In this document: positions 14,184-20,197 of the stretch, piece by piece | Layout of the letters: the number at the start of each line of letters is the position of its first letter | Numbering within the stretch: the stretch's first letter is position 1 | NCBI GenBank assembly: GCA_964610205.1 | Contig: CAZSVI010000067.1 | Location: 1 to 20,197, forward strand | DNA from: CAZSVI01 sp964610205 | GTDB taxonomy: Bacteria > Bacillota > Clostridia > DSM-8532 | Reading direction: 5' to 3' | Length of the DNA stretch: 20,197 nucleotides | Notes under the pieces: generated by a model | What the model was told of the DNA's origin: nothing | Databases searched by the model: none | The model's input: only the letters and a program-made list of their open reading frames with translations | Made by a program: the position numbers and the translations under genes

Positions 14184-14219
14184 ATAAAAACTTATGAGCG
14201 ATATGTAAACCGCTCATAA
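14184..14219 (-). terminator. Probable terminator of the spoIIIA operon
   Basis: On the minus strand TTATGAGCG/CGCTCATAA (9-bp stem, 10-nt loop) is followed by GTTTTTATA. It lies about 70 nt after the spoIIIAH stop. A second hairpin, CATTGTTT/AAACAATG (14239-14270), lies between it and the gene. Confidence 0.65.
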
Positions 14220-14289
14220 ACCCTGTTCATTGGAAATACATTGTTTAGCTCAGAGTGCCTGCAAACAATGAAATTATGCCGCAACTCCG

Positions 14290-14859
14290 TTAATTCATGT
14301 TTTTAATATGTATATCCTCCATCTCAACCCCGGCATGGCGAATTACAATGTCCGAAATCTGGGCCGTCTGATCCTGGGACAGGCTGTCGGCCTTTACGAC
14401 CAAATCAACACTGCCATTCGTGCCGAATAGTACCACTACATCCTGGAACCCTCTTTGTTTTATAAGAGATTCAATTGTAGCTTCTATTTCTGAACGTTTG
14501 ATGAGATCGAGATACTCGTCCTGCGCTTTTGGTATACTTTCACCCGCTGTGCTTTTACCGGTAGCAAGGTCTTGAAGCTCTTCCTTATGACGGCTTCGGA
14601 TTGTTTCCCTGTCAAGCTTGGCCTGTATGAAATAGTCATCGCCAATACCTGTTTTTTCGTTTATTGACTGATCTGTACCATCGTCCAACAGATTAACCGG
14701 GTCCCCGTTAATGTTATCCACATATACGGCTTCCCCCAAACGCTCTTCATTATTCTTTTGAGAAGAGAATCCTGTCTTTCCGTAAGTATATTGAAGTACA
14801 CCTGCTGTAATAATTACAAGAGCCAATGCAATTACCATAATTTGTTTTTTATTAATCAT
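14290..14859 (-). CDS. spoIIIAH: Stage III sporulation protein SpoIIIAH (189 aa)
   Basis: SpoIIIAH is the mother-cell membrane protein whose extracellular domain meets SpoIIQ of the forespore. Together they bridge the two membranes of the engulfed forespore. One membrane helix is seen at about residues 7-24 (IMVIALALVIITAGVLQ). A variable linker follows (about 30-85), then the YscJ/FliF-like ring domain (about 90-189), with RSEIEATIESLIKQRGFQDVVV and VDLVVKADSLSQDQTAQI. Length is usual for clostridia. It is the last gene of the operon, 24 nt after spoIIIAG, and is followed by a probable terminator. Confidence 0.95.
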   Translation of the reverse strand: MINKKQIMVIALALVIITAGVLQYTYGKTGFSSQKNNEERLGEAVYVDNINGDPVNLLDDGTDQSINEKTGIGDDYFIQAKLDRETIRSRHKEELQDLATGKSTAGESIPKAQDEYLDLIKRSEIEATIESLIKQRGFQDVVVLFGTNGSVDLVVKADSLSQDQTAQISDIVIRHAGVEMEDIHIKNMN

Positions 14860-14883
14860 ATTAACACCACCTTATATATCATA

Positions 14884-15480
14884 TTACTTGCGTTTAATTA
14901 CCTGAATCCGATACGTCGGAATACCCGTCAATGCTTCAACCGCACCTGTAATATTCTGACGGACAGCAATATTACCGGCTCCGTCAGCAACAACAACAAC
15001 TCCTTTTATCTCAGGTTTAATTCTTTTAGTTACGACAGGACTGCGTATTCCTGATCCATTGTCCATAAATACCAATTCCTGTTCCTGTCGAACTTCATCT
15101 GTTTTGCTGTAAGATTCCGTACCGCTATGTTCTTCCTGGAATCTGCTTTCTTCCATTTGATTATAAGCATGCACCACCTCTCCATCTGAAACTCCGGTTA
15201 TCATTACCTTTACAATTCCTGCTCCTTCAATTTCAGACAGGATTTGTTCGAGCCGTTCTTCAAGCTCCATAAGTTCATCAAACGGCTTATTAGATGTGTA
15301 AGCTATTTCCTCCTGTTGTCTCTTTTGATCTATATTTTTATCCCCATCCCCACCAAAAAATGAACTTGCTACTATGATAATTATTACACCCAGGATCAGT
15401 ATTATGACTAAATTTTCAATTCTGCGTCTGCCTTTTTTATCTTTTGTTAATTCCTTTGCTTTTTCAAACCAGTTAATCAT
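14884..15480 (-). CDS. spoIIIAG: Stage III sporulation protein SpoIIIAG (198 aa)
   Basis: SpoIIIAG is a ring-forming component of the SpoIIIA-SpoIIQ channel. A basic N-terminus (KELTKDKKGRRR) precedes one membrane helix at about residues 24-42 (LVIILILGVIIIIVASSFF). A ring-building domain starts near LEERLEQILSEIEGAGIVKVMI. An insertion of about 50 residues rich in Glu and Gln (EESRFQEEHSGTESYSKTDE) sits before GVVVVADGAGN, as is normal for the family. AAGGTGG precedes the ATG. Gene order with spoIIIAF and spoIIIAH is the conserved one. Confidence 0.95.
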   Translation of the reverse strand: MINWFEKAKELTKDKKGRRRIENLVIILILGVIIIIVASSFFGGDGDKNIDQKRQQEEIAYTSNKPFDELMELEERLEQILSEIEGAGIVKVMITGVSDGEVVHAYNQMEESRFQEEHSGTESYSKTDEVRQEQELVFMDNGSGIRSPVVTKRIKPEIKGVVVVADGAGNIAVRQNITGAVEALTGIPTYRIQVIKRK

Positions 15481-15492
15481 ATAAAACCACCT

Positions 15493-16062
15493 TCATTCTC
15501 TGTTTGATATTTGAATATGTATGTCGTTTTCTCCAAGCAGAAAAACCTGCTGCAGCTCTTTTTTAATTTCCTTTATGCACTGTGACCGGATATTCTCCTT
15601 TTCTTTTTCAGACATGCTTTCTCCAAAAGCTGCAAGAGACAGGTTTATATAAAGTTTTCTTATTTCTCCGAATTTCCCGGAGGCGGTATTCTCATTCAAT
15701 ACAACATCCACTTTCACATCCCCAATCTTTTCGTGGTTTATTAAACGGCTTCGGATATCCGCAAGAAGCATTTCACGGTATAATTCCAATGTTTGTCTTG
15801 TTTGTTCTTCTTTGTAATTACCGGCTATTTGTTGAACCTGATTATTCCACATGAAGGTTTCATCCTTCCATCCGGCAAAGGAAGCGGAAGTTCCTTTGCC
15901 AAACAATTCGAGTACCGGATTTATCATAACAAACATAATAATAAACCCTGTCAATAATTGTGTGAATTTTTTAATCCTTCCTTCAGGCATCACTAAATCC
16001 AGAATCACCATAAGGACAGCAACAGCCGCAATATTTAAAACCCAGCTTTTTATTTCATCCAT
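15493..16062 (-). CDS. spoIIIAF: Stage III sporulation protein SpoIIIAF (189 aa)
   Basis: It has two N-terminal membrane helices, about residues 8-24 (LNIAAVAVLMVILDLVM) and 35-53 (QLLTGFIIMFVMINPVLEL), separated by PEGRIKKF, which is typical of SpoIIIAF. The cytosolic or intermembrane domain (about 60-189) includes YREMLLADIRSRL and a C-terminal NDIHIQI. The protein belongs to the mother-cell channel complex, and its C-terminal domain is proposed to be ring-like. The gene lies 13 nt after spoIIIAE and 12 nt before spoIIIAG. Confidence 0.94.
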   Translation of the reverse strand: MDEIKSWVLNIAAVAVLMVILDLVMPEGRIKKFTQLLTGFIIMFVMINPVLELFGKGTSASFAGWKDETFMWNNQVQQIAGNYKEEQTRQTLELYREMLLADIRSRLINHEKIGDVKVDVVLNENTASGKFGEIRKLYINLSLAAFGESMSEKEKENIRSQCIKEIKKELQQVFLLGENDIHIQISNRE

Positions 16063-16075
16063 GTAACTCCTCCGC

Positions 16076-17419
16076 CTACTGCATCATACCGCTTATGCCG
16101 CCTGCTCCCAGCAATGCGCCAATGGACAGCAAAAGCATAAACATCGCAGATCCAACAATACCAAGAATAATCCTTATACAATCGGAAACATCGGTTAAAC
16201 AATCAAAAAGACGCTCCTCCGCAACCGGTTCTATCACAGCAGCAGCAAAACGGTACATCATGGCGATGACTGAGATTTTCAATATTGGAATAAGGCATAC
16301 AGCCAGGGTTATCAGCATTGTAACAACACCTGCGGTATTCTTTATAACCAAAGCGCAGTTGATAATTGTATCCGCCGCGTCAGCCATATATTTGCCTGCA
16401 ACCGGTATAAACGTGTTCATTGCAACTTTAGCGGTCTTCATGGTAGCACCGTCAATAACCGCGCCGGTAACACCCTGAATGGCCACCAACGATCCGTATA
16501 GTGTAAGAATTCCGGCCAGTCCCCATACCACAATCTTCTTCAACAAGGAAGCCATACCAGAGATTTTGATTCTATCGGACAGACCGCTTACAATATACAA
16601 TACTCCTGATAAAAAACAGAGCGGAATAAAAACATTCTGGAAAACTTTCACCGTTCCCTGTATGGCAATAAGTAAAACAGGCTGCAAAGCGCTTCCCGAG
16701 ACAATATTACCGCTCGAAATTAAAAGTGCCAGTAGAGCCGGAACAGCAAACCCGGTAATCATATTTACAGCTTCCAGTACTTCACCCGCATATTGCAGTA
16801 CACTCTGAAACCCTAACGCTACCATCGTAACAATTGCGGCATAACAGGAAAAATAAGCAAGCTCACCAACCGTACTTTCCTTGAAAGATCCCTGGAGATT
16901 CTTTATGAACGCCGTTAAAAATATTATTATGACCAGCTTCAGAATTAAAGAAAAATGTTCCTTAATTTCTCCAATCAATATATTGAGAAGCTTGTCAGGA
17001 ATTGTTTTTAATTCCTCCTGGGCGTTTCCTTTAATAAGTTCATCCATAAGCTGTTTTGAAGAGTAGTATGGCAATAATTCTTTTGCCTCGTCTGTCATGG
17101 TTTCTTCCAGGTTTTTTTGCAGGTTCTTTATTTCGGTACTTTCCAGTTGGGGTTTCAGGATTTCATCCATCATGGAGGATTTCTCTTCAGCGACACACTC
17201 CACAGAAAACAACACTGAAAAGAATAAGATGAAAAAAAAGAGTATCTTTTTTCGGCATAAGCCTTTGAACAGGTTATTATAACAACGGAAGCAATTGCAA
17301 CACACCGTTATATCGAAATGGGGGATACGCCCACCACCTGATAGAGGAAATAGGTACCTGCCAACTATAGAGGTGGGGCGGGGGCCCATCCTTACCTTGT
17401 TATAAGTCAAAAATAACAT
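16076..17419 (-). CDS. spoIIIAE: Stage III sporulation protein SpoIIIAE with an in-frame repeat insertion (447 aa)
   Basis: SpoIIIAE is the multi-spanning membrane component of the SpoIIIA complex. Helices are visible from about residue 160 on (LILKLVIIIFLTAFI, VPALLALLISSG, GLAGILTLYGSLVAI, MLITLAVCLIPILKI), and the protein ends SIGALLGAGGISGMM. The start is ATG at 17419-17417, with GGAGG 8 nt upstream at 17432-17428. Residues 5-48 are encoded by a copy of the dispersed palindromic element (17277-17405, 129 bp, 43 codons). The native sequence then resumes with a signal-like segment at about 58-77 (ILFFFILFFSVLFSVECVA). Without the insertion the protein would be about 404 aa, close to the 399 aa of B. 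subtilis. The element adds a Cys- and Gly-rich stretch ahead of the signal segment. Whether targeting still works cannot be seen. Confidence 0.93.
   Translation of the reverse strand: MLFLTYNKVRMGPRPTSIVGRYLFPLSGGGRIPHFDITVCCNCFRCYNNLFKGLCRKKILFFFILFFSVLFSVECVAEEKSSMMDEILKPQLESTEIKNLQKNLEETMTDEAKELLPYYSSKQLMDELIKGNAQEELKTIPDKLLNILIGEIKEHFSLILKLVIIIFLTAFIKNLQGSFKESTVGELAYFSCYAAIVTMVALGFQSVLQYAGEVLEAVNMITGFAVPALLALLISSGNIVSGSALQPVLLIAIQGTVKVFQNVFIPLCFLSGVLYIVSGLSDRIKISGMASLLKKIVVWGLAGILTLYGSLVAIQGVTGAVIDGATMKTAKVAMNTFIPVAGKYMADAADTIINCALVIKNTAGVVTMLITLAVCLIPILKISVIAMMYRFAAAVIEPVAEERLFDCLTDVSDCIRIILGIVGSAMFMLLLSIGALLGAGGISGMMQ
17277..17405 (+). repeat. Palindromic element, copy D, inside spoIIIAE
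   Basis: It runs from TTATAACAACGGAAGC to CCTTGTTATAA, so its ends are inverted repeats of about 9-12 bp. The interior matches copies B and C: GCAACACACCGTTATATCGA, GGGGGATACGCCCACCACCT, GATAGAGGAAA and AGAGGTGGGGCGGGGGCCCAT. About 45 bp of the middle (the GGTAAAAATA hairpin region) are missing. Length 129 is a multiple of three, and the frame used by spoIIIAE has no stop. If the shared TTATAA is a target duplication, the net insertion is 123 bp, also a multiple of three. Confidence 0.85.
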
Positions 17420-17492
17420 AGTTACTACCTCCGCAAGCATTTCGGATTTATAGCATTCCATGCCATAGTGTCCTTTGCCCTTGTGCCGGATT

Positions 17493-17876
17493 TTACAGCA
17501 TATCAAGTATAACAGACATAACCGATGTAACAATCGGGACAGCAGTTATCATTATTAAAATCTTACCAGCAAGCTCCACTTTCACCGCAATTGCATTCTG
17601 ATCCGCATCCCTGCAGCTTTCTGCCGCAAATTCAGTAATATAAGCCATACCGATTATTTTTATCAATGAAGTAATATATACTCCGTTAATGTTGACCTTG
17701 CTGATATATAAATTAATAAGATCAAGGATTCCTTTAATTTTCCCGGCCAGAAAAATCATTACAATAGCACCAAACACGAGTGAAATCTGAATACCCATTT
17801 CTGGCCTGTGAGCTTTAATAATTACAATGAGGATAGATGCCAAAATCCCCATTATACCAATACGAATTAAATCCAT
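17493..17876 (-). CDS. spoIIIAD: Stage III sporulation protein SpoIIIAD (127 aa)
   Basis: This small integral membrane protein has about four hydrophobic helices, starting MDLIRIGIMGILASILIVIIK, then ISLVFGAIVMIFLAGKI, SLIKIIGMAYITEF and a C-terminal ILIMITAVPIVTSVMSVIL. It is homologous to SpoIIIAC and part of the mother-cell complex. The open frame reaches 17930, but the family start is the ATG at 17876, preceded by GGGAG. The 73-nt gap to spoIIIAE contains the GGAGG site of that gene. Confidence 0.94.
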   Translation of the reverse strand: MDLIRIGIMGILASILIVIIKAHRPEMGIQISLVFGAIVMIFLAGKIKGILDLINLYISKVNINGVYITSLIKIIGMAYITEFAAESCRDADQNAIAVKVELAGKILIMITAVPIVTSVMSVILDML

Positions 17877-17932
17877 CCCGCTTATCTCCCATCGACAGAA
17901 AAACTTTTTTGCACTGATTTCAGGCTTCACTT

Positions 17933-18127
17933 TTAGAAATTAAACAGCGTTTTTACCGTATCAAAGAGTTTAGCGATCTCCTTTACGACCATTAATAAAA
18001 CTACTACCAGCCCCGCAAGGGTTGTCATCATTGCCTGCTCATCCCTGCCAGATTTGGTAAGCAAGGAGTTTAAAACGGCAACCAGTATTCCAATTGCTGC
18101 AATCCTGAAAATCAGATCTATATTCAT
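17933..18127 (-). CDS. spoIIIAC: Stage III sporulation protein SpoIIIAC (64 aa)
   Basis: This very small membrane protein has two helices (IFRIAAIGILVAVLNSLL and TTLAGLVVVLLMVVKEI) joined by the family-typical KSGRDEQAM loop. Length is normal. GAGGGG precedes the ATG with good spacing. The gene lies 10 nt after spoIIIAB and 56 nt before spoIIIAD. Confidence 0.96.
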   Translation of the reverse strand: MNIDLIFRIAAIGILVAVLNSLLTKSGRDEQAMMTTLAGLVVVLLMVVKEIAKLFDTVKTLFNF

Positions 18128-18137
18128 ACTTATCCCC

Positions 18138-18668
18138 TCAAATCAGTACAAGAACAATTGCGAGCCCTCCCAGAGCCCCAAGGTTTTTGTACAGTTTTTC
18201 TTTCCGTGCCCTGTCCTCATCCGCTCTTTTTTCCTGTATGACAAATTTTTCACGCATCATACGCAGAAAGGAACTTTGATTTTCTCTGTCGGTTTTCCCC
18301 AGCATCTCACCTACCGAAAATAGCAGATTCCATTCATCCCGGTGTAGGATCCACTGGTGTTGGAATTCACCGACACTTTTCTTCCAGGCGGTTTCTATCG
18401 TCAATTCCTGCAAACTAAGTATTTCAGATACACGCTTTGAAAAAAGCGTCATCCTCCCTCTCTTATTCCGTGAAAAGGACGATAGAGCCTGTCCCAAGGG
18501 ACGGCTCATATAATAGATTTCATTCTCCATTTCCAATAAAAACTTCTGGATTTCCCTTATACATTCTATTCTTTCTGTTAACTGCCGGGAAAACACATAC
18601 CCTACCATCGTTGAGCTCCCCAAAACAAGCAGGCTTCCTGTCACTTTGGCAATCCACAGCCAGGACAT
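18138..18668 (-). CDS. spoIIIAB: Stage III sporulation protein SpoIIIAB (176 aa)
   Basis: SpoIIIAB resembles GspF-type assembly platform proteins. An N-terminal helix (about residues 5-24), a helical cytosolic domain (ECIREIQKFLLEMENEIYYMS, TAWKKSVGEF, GEMLGKTDRENQ) and a C-terminal helix (LGALGGLAIVLVLI) are all present. Three closely spaced ATGs open the frame (18680, 18674, 18668). The last is chosen because GGTGA lies 5 nt upstream and MSWLWIAKVTGSLL matches the usual short start. Its first 149 nt overlap the 3' end of spoIIIAA in another frame, which is unusually long for this gene pair. Confidence 0.93.
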   Translation of the reverse strand: MSWLWIAKVTGSLLVLGSSTMVGYVFSRQLTERIECIREIQKFLLEMENEIYYMSRPLGQALSSFSRNKRGRMTLFSKRVSEILSLQELTIETAWKKSVGEFQHQWILHRDEWNLLFSVGEMLGKTDRENQSSFLRMMREKFVIQEKRADEDRARKEKLYKNLGALGGLAIVLVLI

Positions 18669-19632
18669 TCTCATCACCATCCATAATTCTTATTTCATAC
18701 AAAAAATCCCGACCCATTGAAATCACAACAAACCGCTCAAAGACTGTTTCTGTAAATAATTCCCTGAAGCCTCTGCGAAATTGAAGTGTTTTTACGCTAA
18801 ATCCGTGAGCAGTAGCCATAATGCGTATTCCCGCGTTCATTACCTGTAGTATGGTGCAGACATCTTCCGGATTCCCCAGTTCATCGAGAGCAATCACATT
18901 AGGGCTCATACTCCTCAGCATTATCTCCATACCGTCTTTCTTATGAATTCCATGAATAACATCCGTACGGCAGCCAAGATCATTTTGCGGAATGCCCCTG
19001 CAAGAGGCAGCAAGCTCTCCGCGCTCGTCAATAACGCCCACCTTCAAACCTGAGAACCCTGTTGTGAAACCATTGCTTACAAGACGTATTATATCTCTTA
19101 GGAGTGTTGTTTTTCCCATTCCCGGAGGAGAGATAATCAATGTATTATATATATCCCTGCTTCCATTCACCAGATATTTTACTGTTTTCTCTCCACACCC
19201 GATAACTTCTCTGGCTATACGAATATTTAATGATGAGATATCCTTCATATTTATAATTTTATTGCTCTCAATCACCGGTGTTCCTATAATTCCAATCCGA
19301 TGACCGCCTCTTATGGTAATAAAGCCTCTATTAATATCGTCTTGATAGGCATACCAGGAATTTTCACTTATTTTGTAAACAACCTCTGCCAATTCGTCCA
19401 TTGTAACCAACATTGACATACATAATTTCCGGAGGACTTGTCCTCCTTCATGCAAAAATCCATCCCCACCCCGGTAAGTCAGCATTACAGGTTTTCCGGC
19501 ACGAAGCCTTATTTCCTCTATATCTTCCAAAACAGACATGTCCGCTTTCATAAGTTCATATTTTATACGGCACGGAAGGTATGGAAGTATTTCCATATCT
19601 ATTGGACTTAATATTTCTTTCTTTTTTTGCAT
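18520..19632 (-). CDS. spoIIIAA: Stage III sporulation ATPase SpoIIIAA, C-terminally extended (370 aa)
   Basis: SpoIIIAA is the AAA-type ATPase of the SpoIIIA complex, related to secretion ATPases, and acts in the mother cell. The N-terminal region (about 1-150) contains EEIRLRAGKP and FITIRGGHRIGI. Walker A is PPGMGKTT (169-176), Walker B VIALDE (246-251), with DERGE (202-206) between and TAHG at 274-277. ATG at 19668 is open, but GGGAGG lies 6 nt before the ATG at 19632, which is chosen. The family is near 307 aa in B. subtilis. Here the frame continues about 50 residues past the spoIIIAB start (residues 318-370), with a tail lacking family character. The original stop may have been lost. 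Confidence 0.93.
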   Translation of the reverse strand: MQKKKEILSPIDMEILPYLPCRIKYELMKADMSVLEDIEEIRLRAGKPVMLTYRGGDGFLHEGGQVLRKLCMSMLVTMDELAEVVYKISENSWYAYQDDINRGFITIRGGHRIGIIGTPVIESNKIINMKDISSLNIRIAREVIGCGEKTVKYLVNGSRDIYNTLIISPPGMGKTTLLRDIIRLVSNGFTTGFSGLKVGVIDERGELAASCRGIPQNDLGCRTDVIHGIHKKDGMEIMLRSMSPNVIALDELGNPEDVCTILQVMNAGIRIMATAHGFSVKTLQFRRGFRELFTETVFERFVVISMGRDFLYEIRIMDGDENVLAVDCQSDRKPACFGELNDGRVCVFPAVNRKNRMYKGNPEVFIGNGE

Positions 19633-19762
19633 AATGTGCCTCCCAGGTTTTTCCACGGTAAATTGCATAATTTTTTAATGCTGGCAAAGCAGCTGATTAT
19701 TTATAATTAGTACAATGAGGCTTAAAGATGAGCCACCTCTCCAAAACCCTCTTCTCCTGTCT

Positions 19763-19815
19763 TGATATAAAAACCTTTGAACAATGGTATGTTGCATTTG
19801 CTTCCATTGTTATAA
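19763..19815 (-). repeat. Palindromic element, copy F (degenerate, upstream of spoIIIAA)
   Basis: On the minus strand it reads TTATAACAATGGAAGC, AAATGCAACATACCATTGTT, then TTTTTATATC. It matches the left part of the other copies with several changes. AACAATGG pairs with CCATTGTT. Within it, CATACCAT resembles the -10 of sigma-E promoters. Confidence 0.65.
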
Positions 19816-19915
19816 ACAAAATATATGGTTGTCCTGGTTTTGATTCAATCTTATGCACAGGTAATATGAATTATGACCGGAATGGCAATAAATTTTGATT
19901 TTACTGCAATAACTT

Positions 19916-19982
19916 GAAAATCACGTACTTCATGCATAAAAACCTTCACTCCGGTATTTTATGTATGAAATACGTGATTTTC
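19916..19982. repeat. Large near-perfect palindrome upstream of spoIIIA
   Basis: Arms of 26 nt (19916-19941 and 19957-19982), GAAAATCACGTACTTCATGC... against its inverted partner, differ at about two positions around a 15-nt loop. Outer segments AAATTTTGATTTTACTGCAA (19891-19910) and TTGCAGCGAAATCAATTTTT (20015-20034) are also imperfectly complementary, so the structure may span about 19889-20036. Confidence 0.8.
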
Positions 19983-20090
19983 AGAATTGTTTATGCATAT
20001 TTATTCAGCAGTATTCGTTCTTGCAGCGAAATCAATTTTTAATGTTTCAATGAGTATGTGCGCGAATTGCATGCCCAATATGCAGACGCT

Positions 20091-20197
20091 AAAGCGCCTG
20101 TATTTTGCGTTTTTTGTGTAATGCGCCGCAGGCGTTTGATAAAACATACCGCGGCAAAGCCGCAAGAATTCAGAACCCAGAATTCAGTATTCAGAAT
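20091..20197. repeat. Cluster of GC-rich palindromes and AGAATTCAG direct repeats at the window edge
   Basis: CGCCTG (20095-20100) is inverted as CAGGCG (20129-20134). GCGGC/GCCGC form a tight hairpin (20151-20163). AGAATTCAG and variants then repeat to the end of the window. No gene is seen between spoIIIAA and the edge (about 565 bp). Confidence 0.5.

Noticed and set aside
16076..17533. Long N-terminus of spoIIIAE starting at 17533
   Set aside because: It overlaps spoIIIAD and has no ribosome site, while GGAGG at 17432-17428 points clearly to the ATG at 17419.
1..20197. Prophage, toxin-antitoxin, defence system, tRNA or rRNA genes
   Set aside because: No integrase, structural, nuclease or toxin-like proteins were seen, and no cloverleaf or rRNA-like sequence. 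All protein genes fit chromosomal core or sporulation functions.

Overview
The window looks like a chromosomal segment of a spore-forming clostridial Firmicute (Clostridia, possibly near Thermoclostridium, Acetivibrio or Ruminiclostridium, though the species cannot be fixed from sequence alone). The reasons are a complete eight-gene spoIIIA operon, the germination protease gpr, the cortex deacetylase pdaA, the yqfC-yqfD-phoH cluster, strong GGAGG-type ribosome sites and moderate G+C. Every protein gene except rpsT lies on the minus strand.

Layout, given in the transcription direction of the minus strand (high to low coordinates). 20197-19633: a gene-free leader with large palindromes. 19632-14290: spoIIIAA to spoIIIAH, the mother-cell half of the SpoIIIA-SpoIIQ channel. 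14289-13876: a repeat-rich gap with a terminator for each side. 13875-13606: rpsT (ribosomal protein S20, plus strand), divergent from gpr (13144-12137). 12136-11613: a 311-bp complex repeat element and the nagA promoter. 11612-10437: nagA. 10219-9278: a membrane-anchored amidase with a Pro/Thr linker. 9241-7265: a divergent NAD-dependent DNA ligase. 7087-6020: an HD-GYP protein. 5806-4386: two overlapping DUF881 genes. 4112-3089: an ArsR-type regulator overlapping fabI, AT-richer than its surroundings and possibly acquired. 2775-1: pdaA, yqfC, yqfD and the start of phoH. Many of these genes serve sporulation and the spore envelope: engulfed forespore communication (spoIIIA), cortex modification (pdaA, perhaps the amidase), SASP breakdown at germination (gpr), and yqfC/yqfD of the sporulation regulon.

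The most striking content is not a protein. At least six related copies of a palindromic element, with ends close to TTATAACAACGG and a core GGAAGCAATTGCAACACACC, are scattered through the window. One copy (17277-17405) is 129 bp and sits inside the 5' coding region of spoIIIAE. It keeps the frame open, as Rickettsia palindromic elements do. One (13357-13572) forms most of the rpsT 5' leader, directly at the -10 box. One (11761-12071) carries two tandem ~75-bp units whose linkers are conserved while their hairpin stems differ in sequence yet stay perfectly self-complementary. One is a bare 36-bp palindrome after the rpsT terminator. I do not recognise this family. It is the best candidate for something undescribed here.
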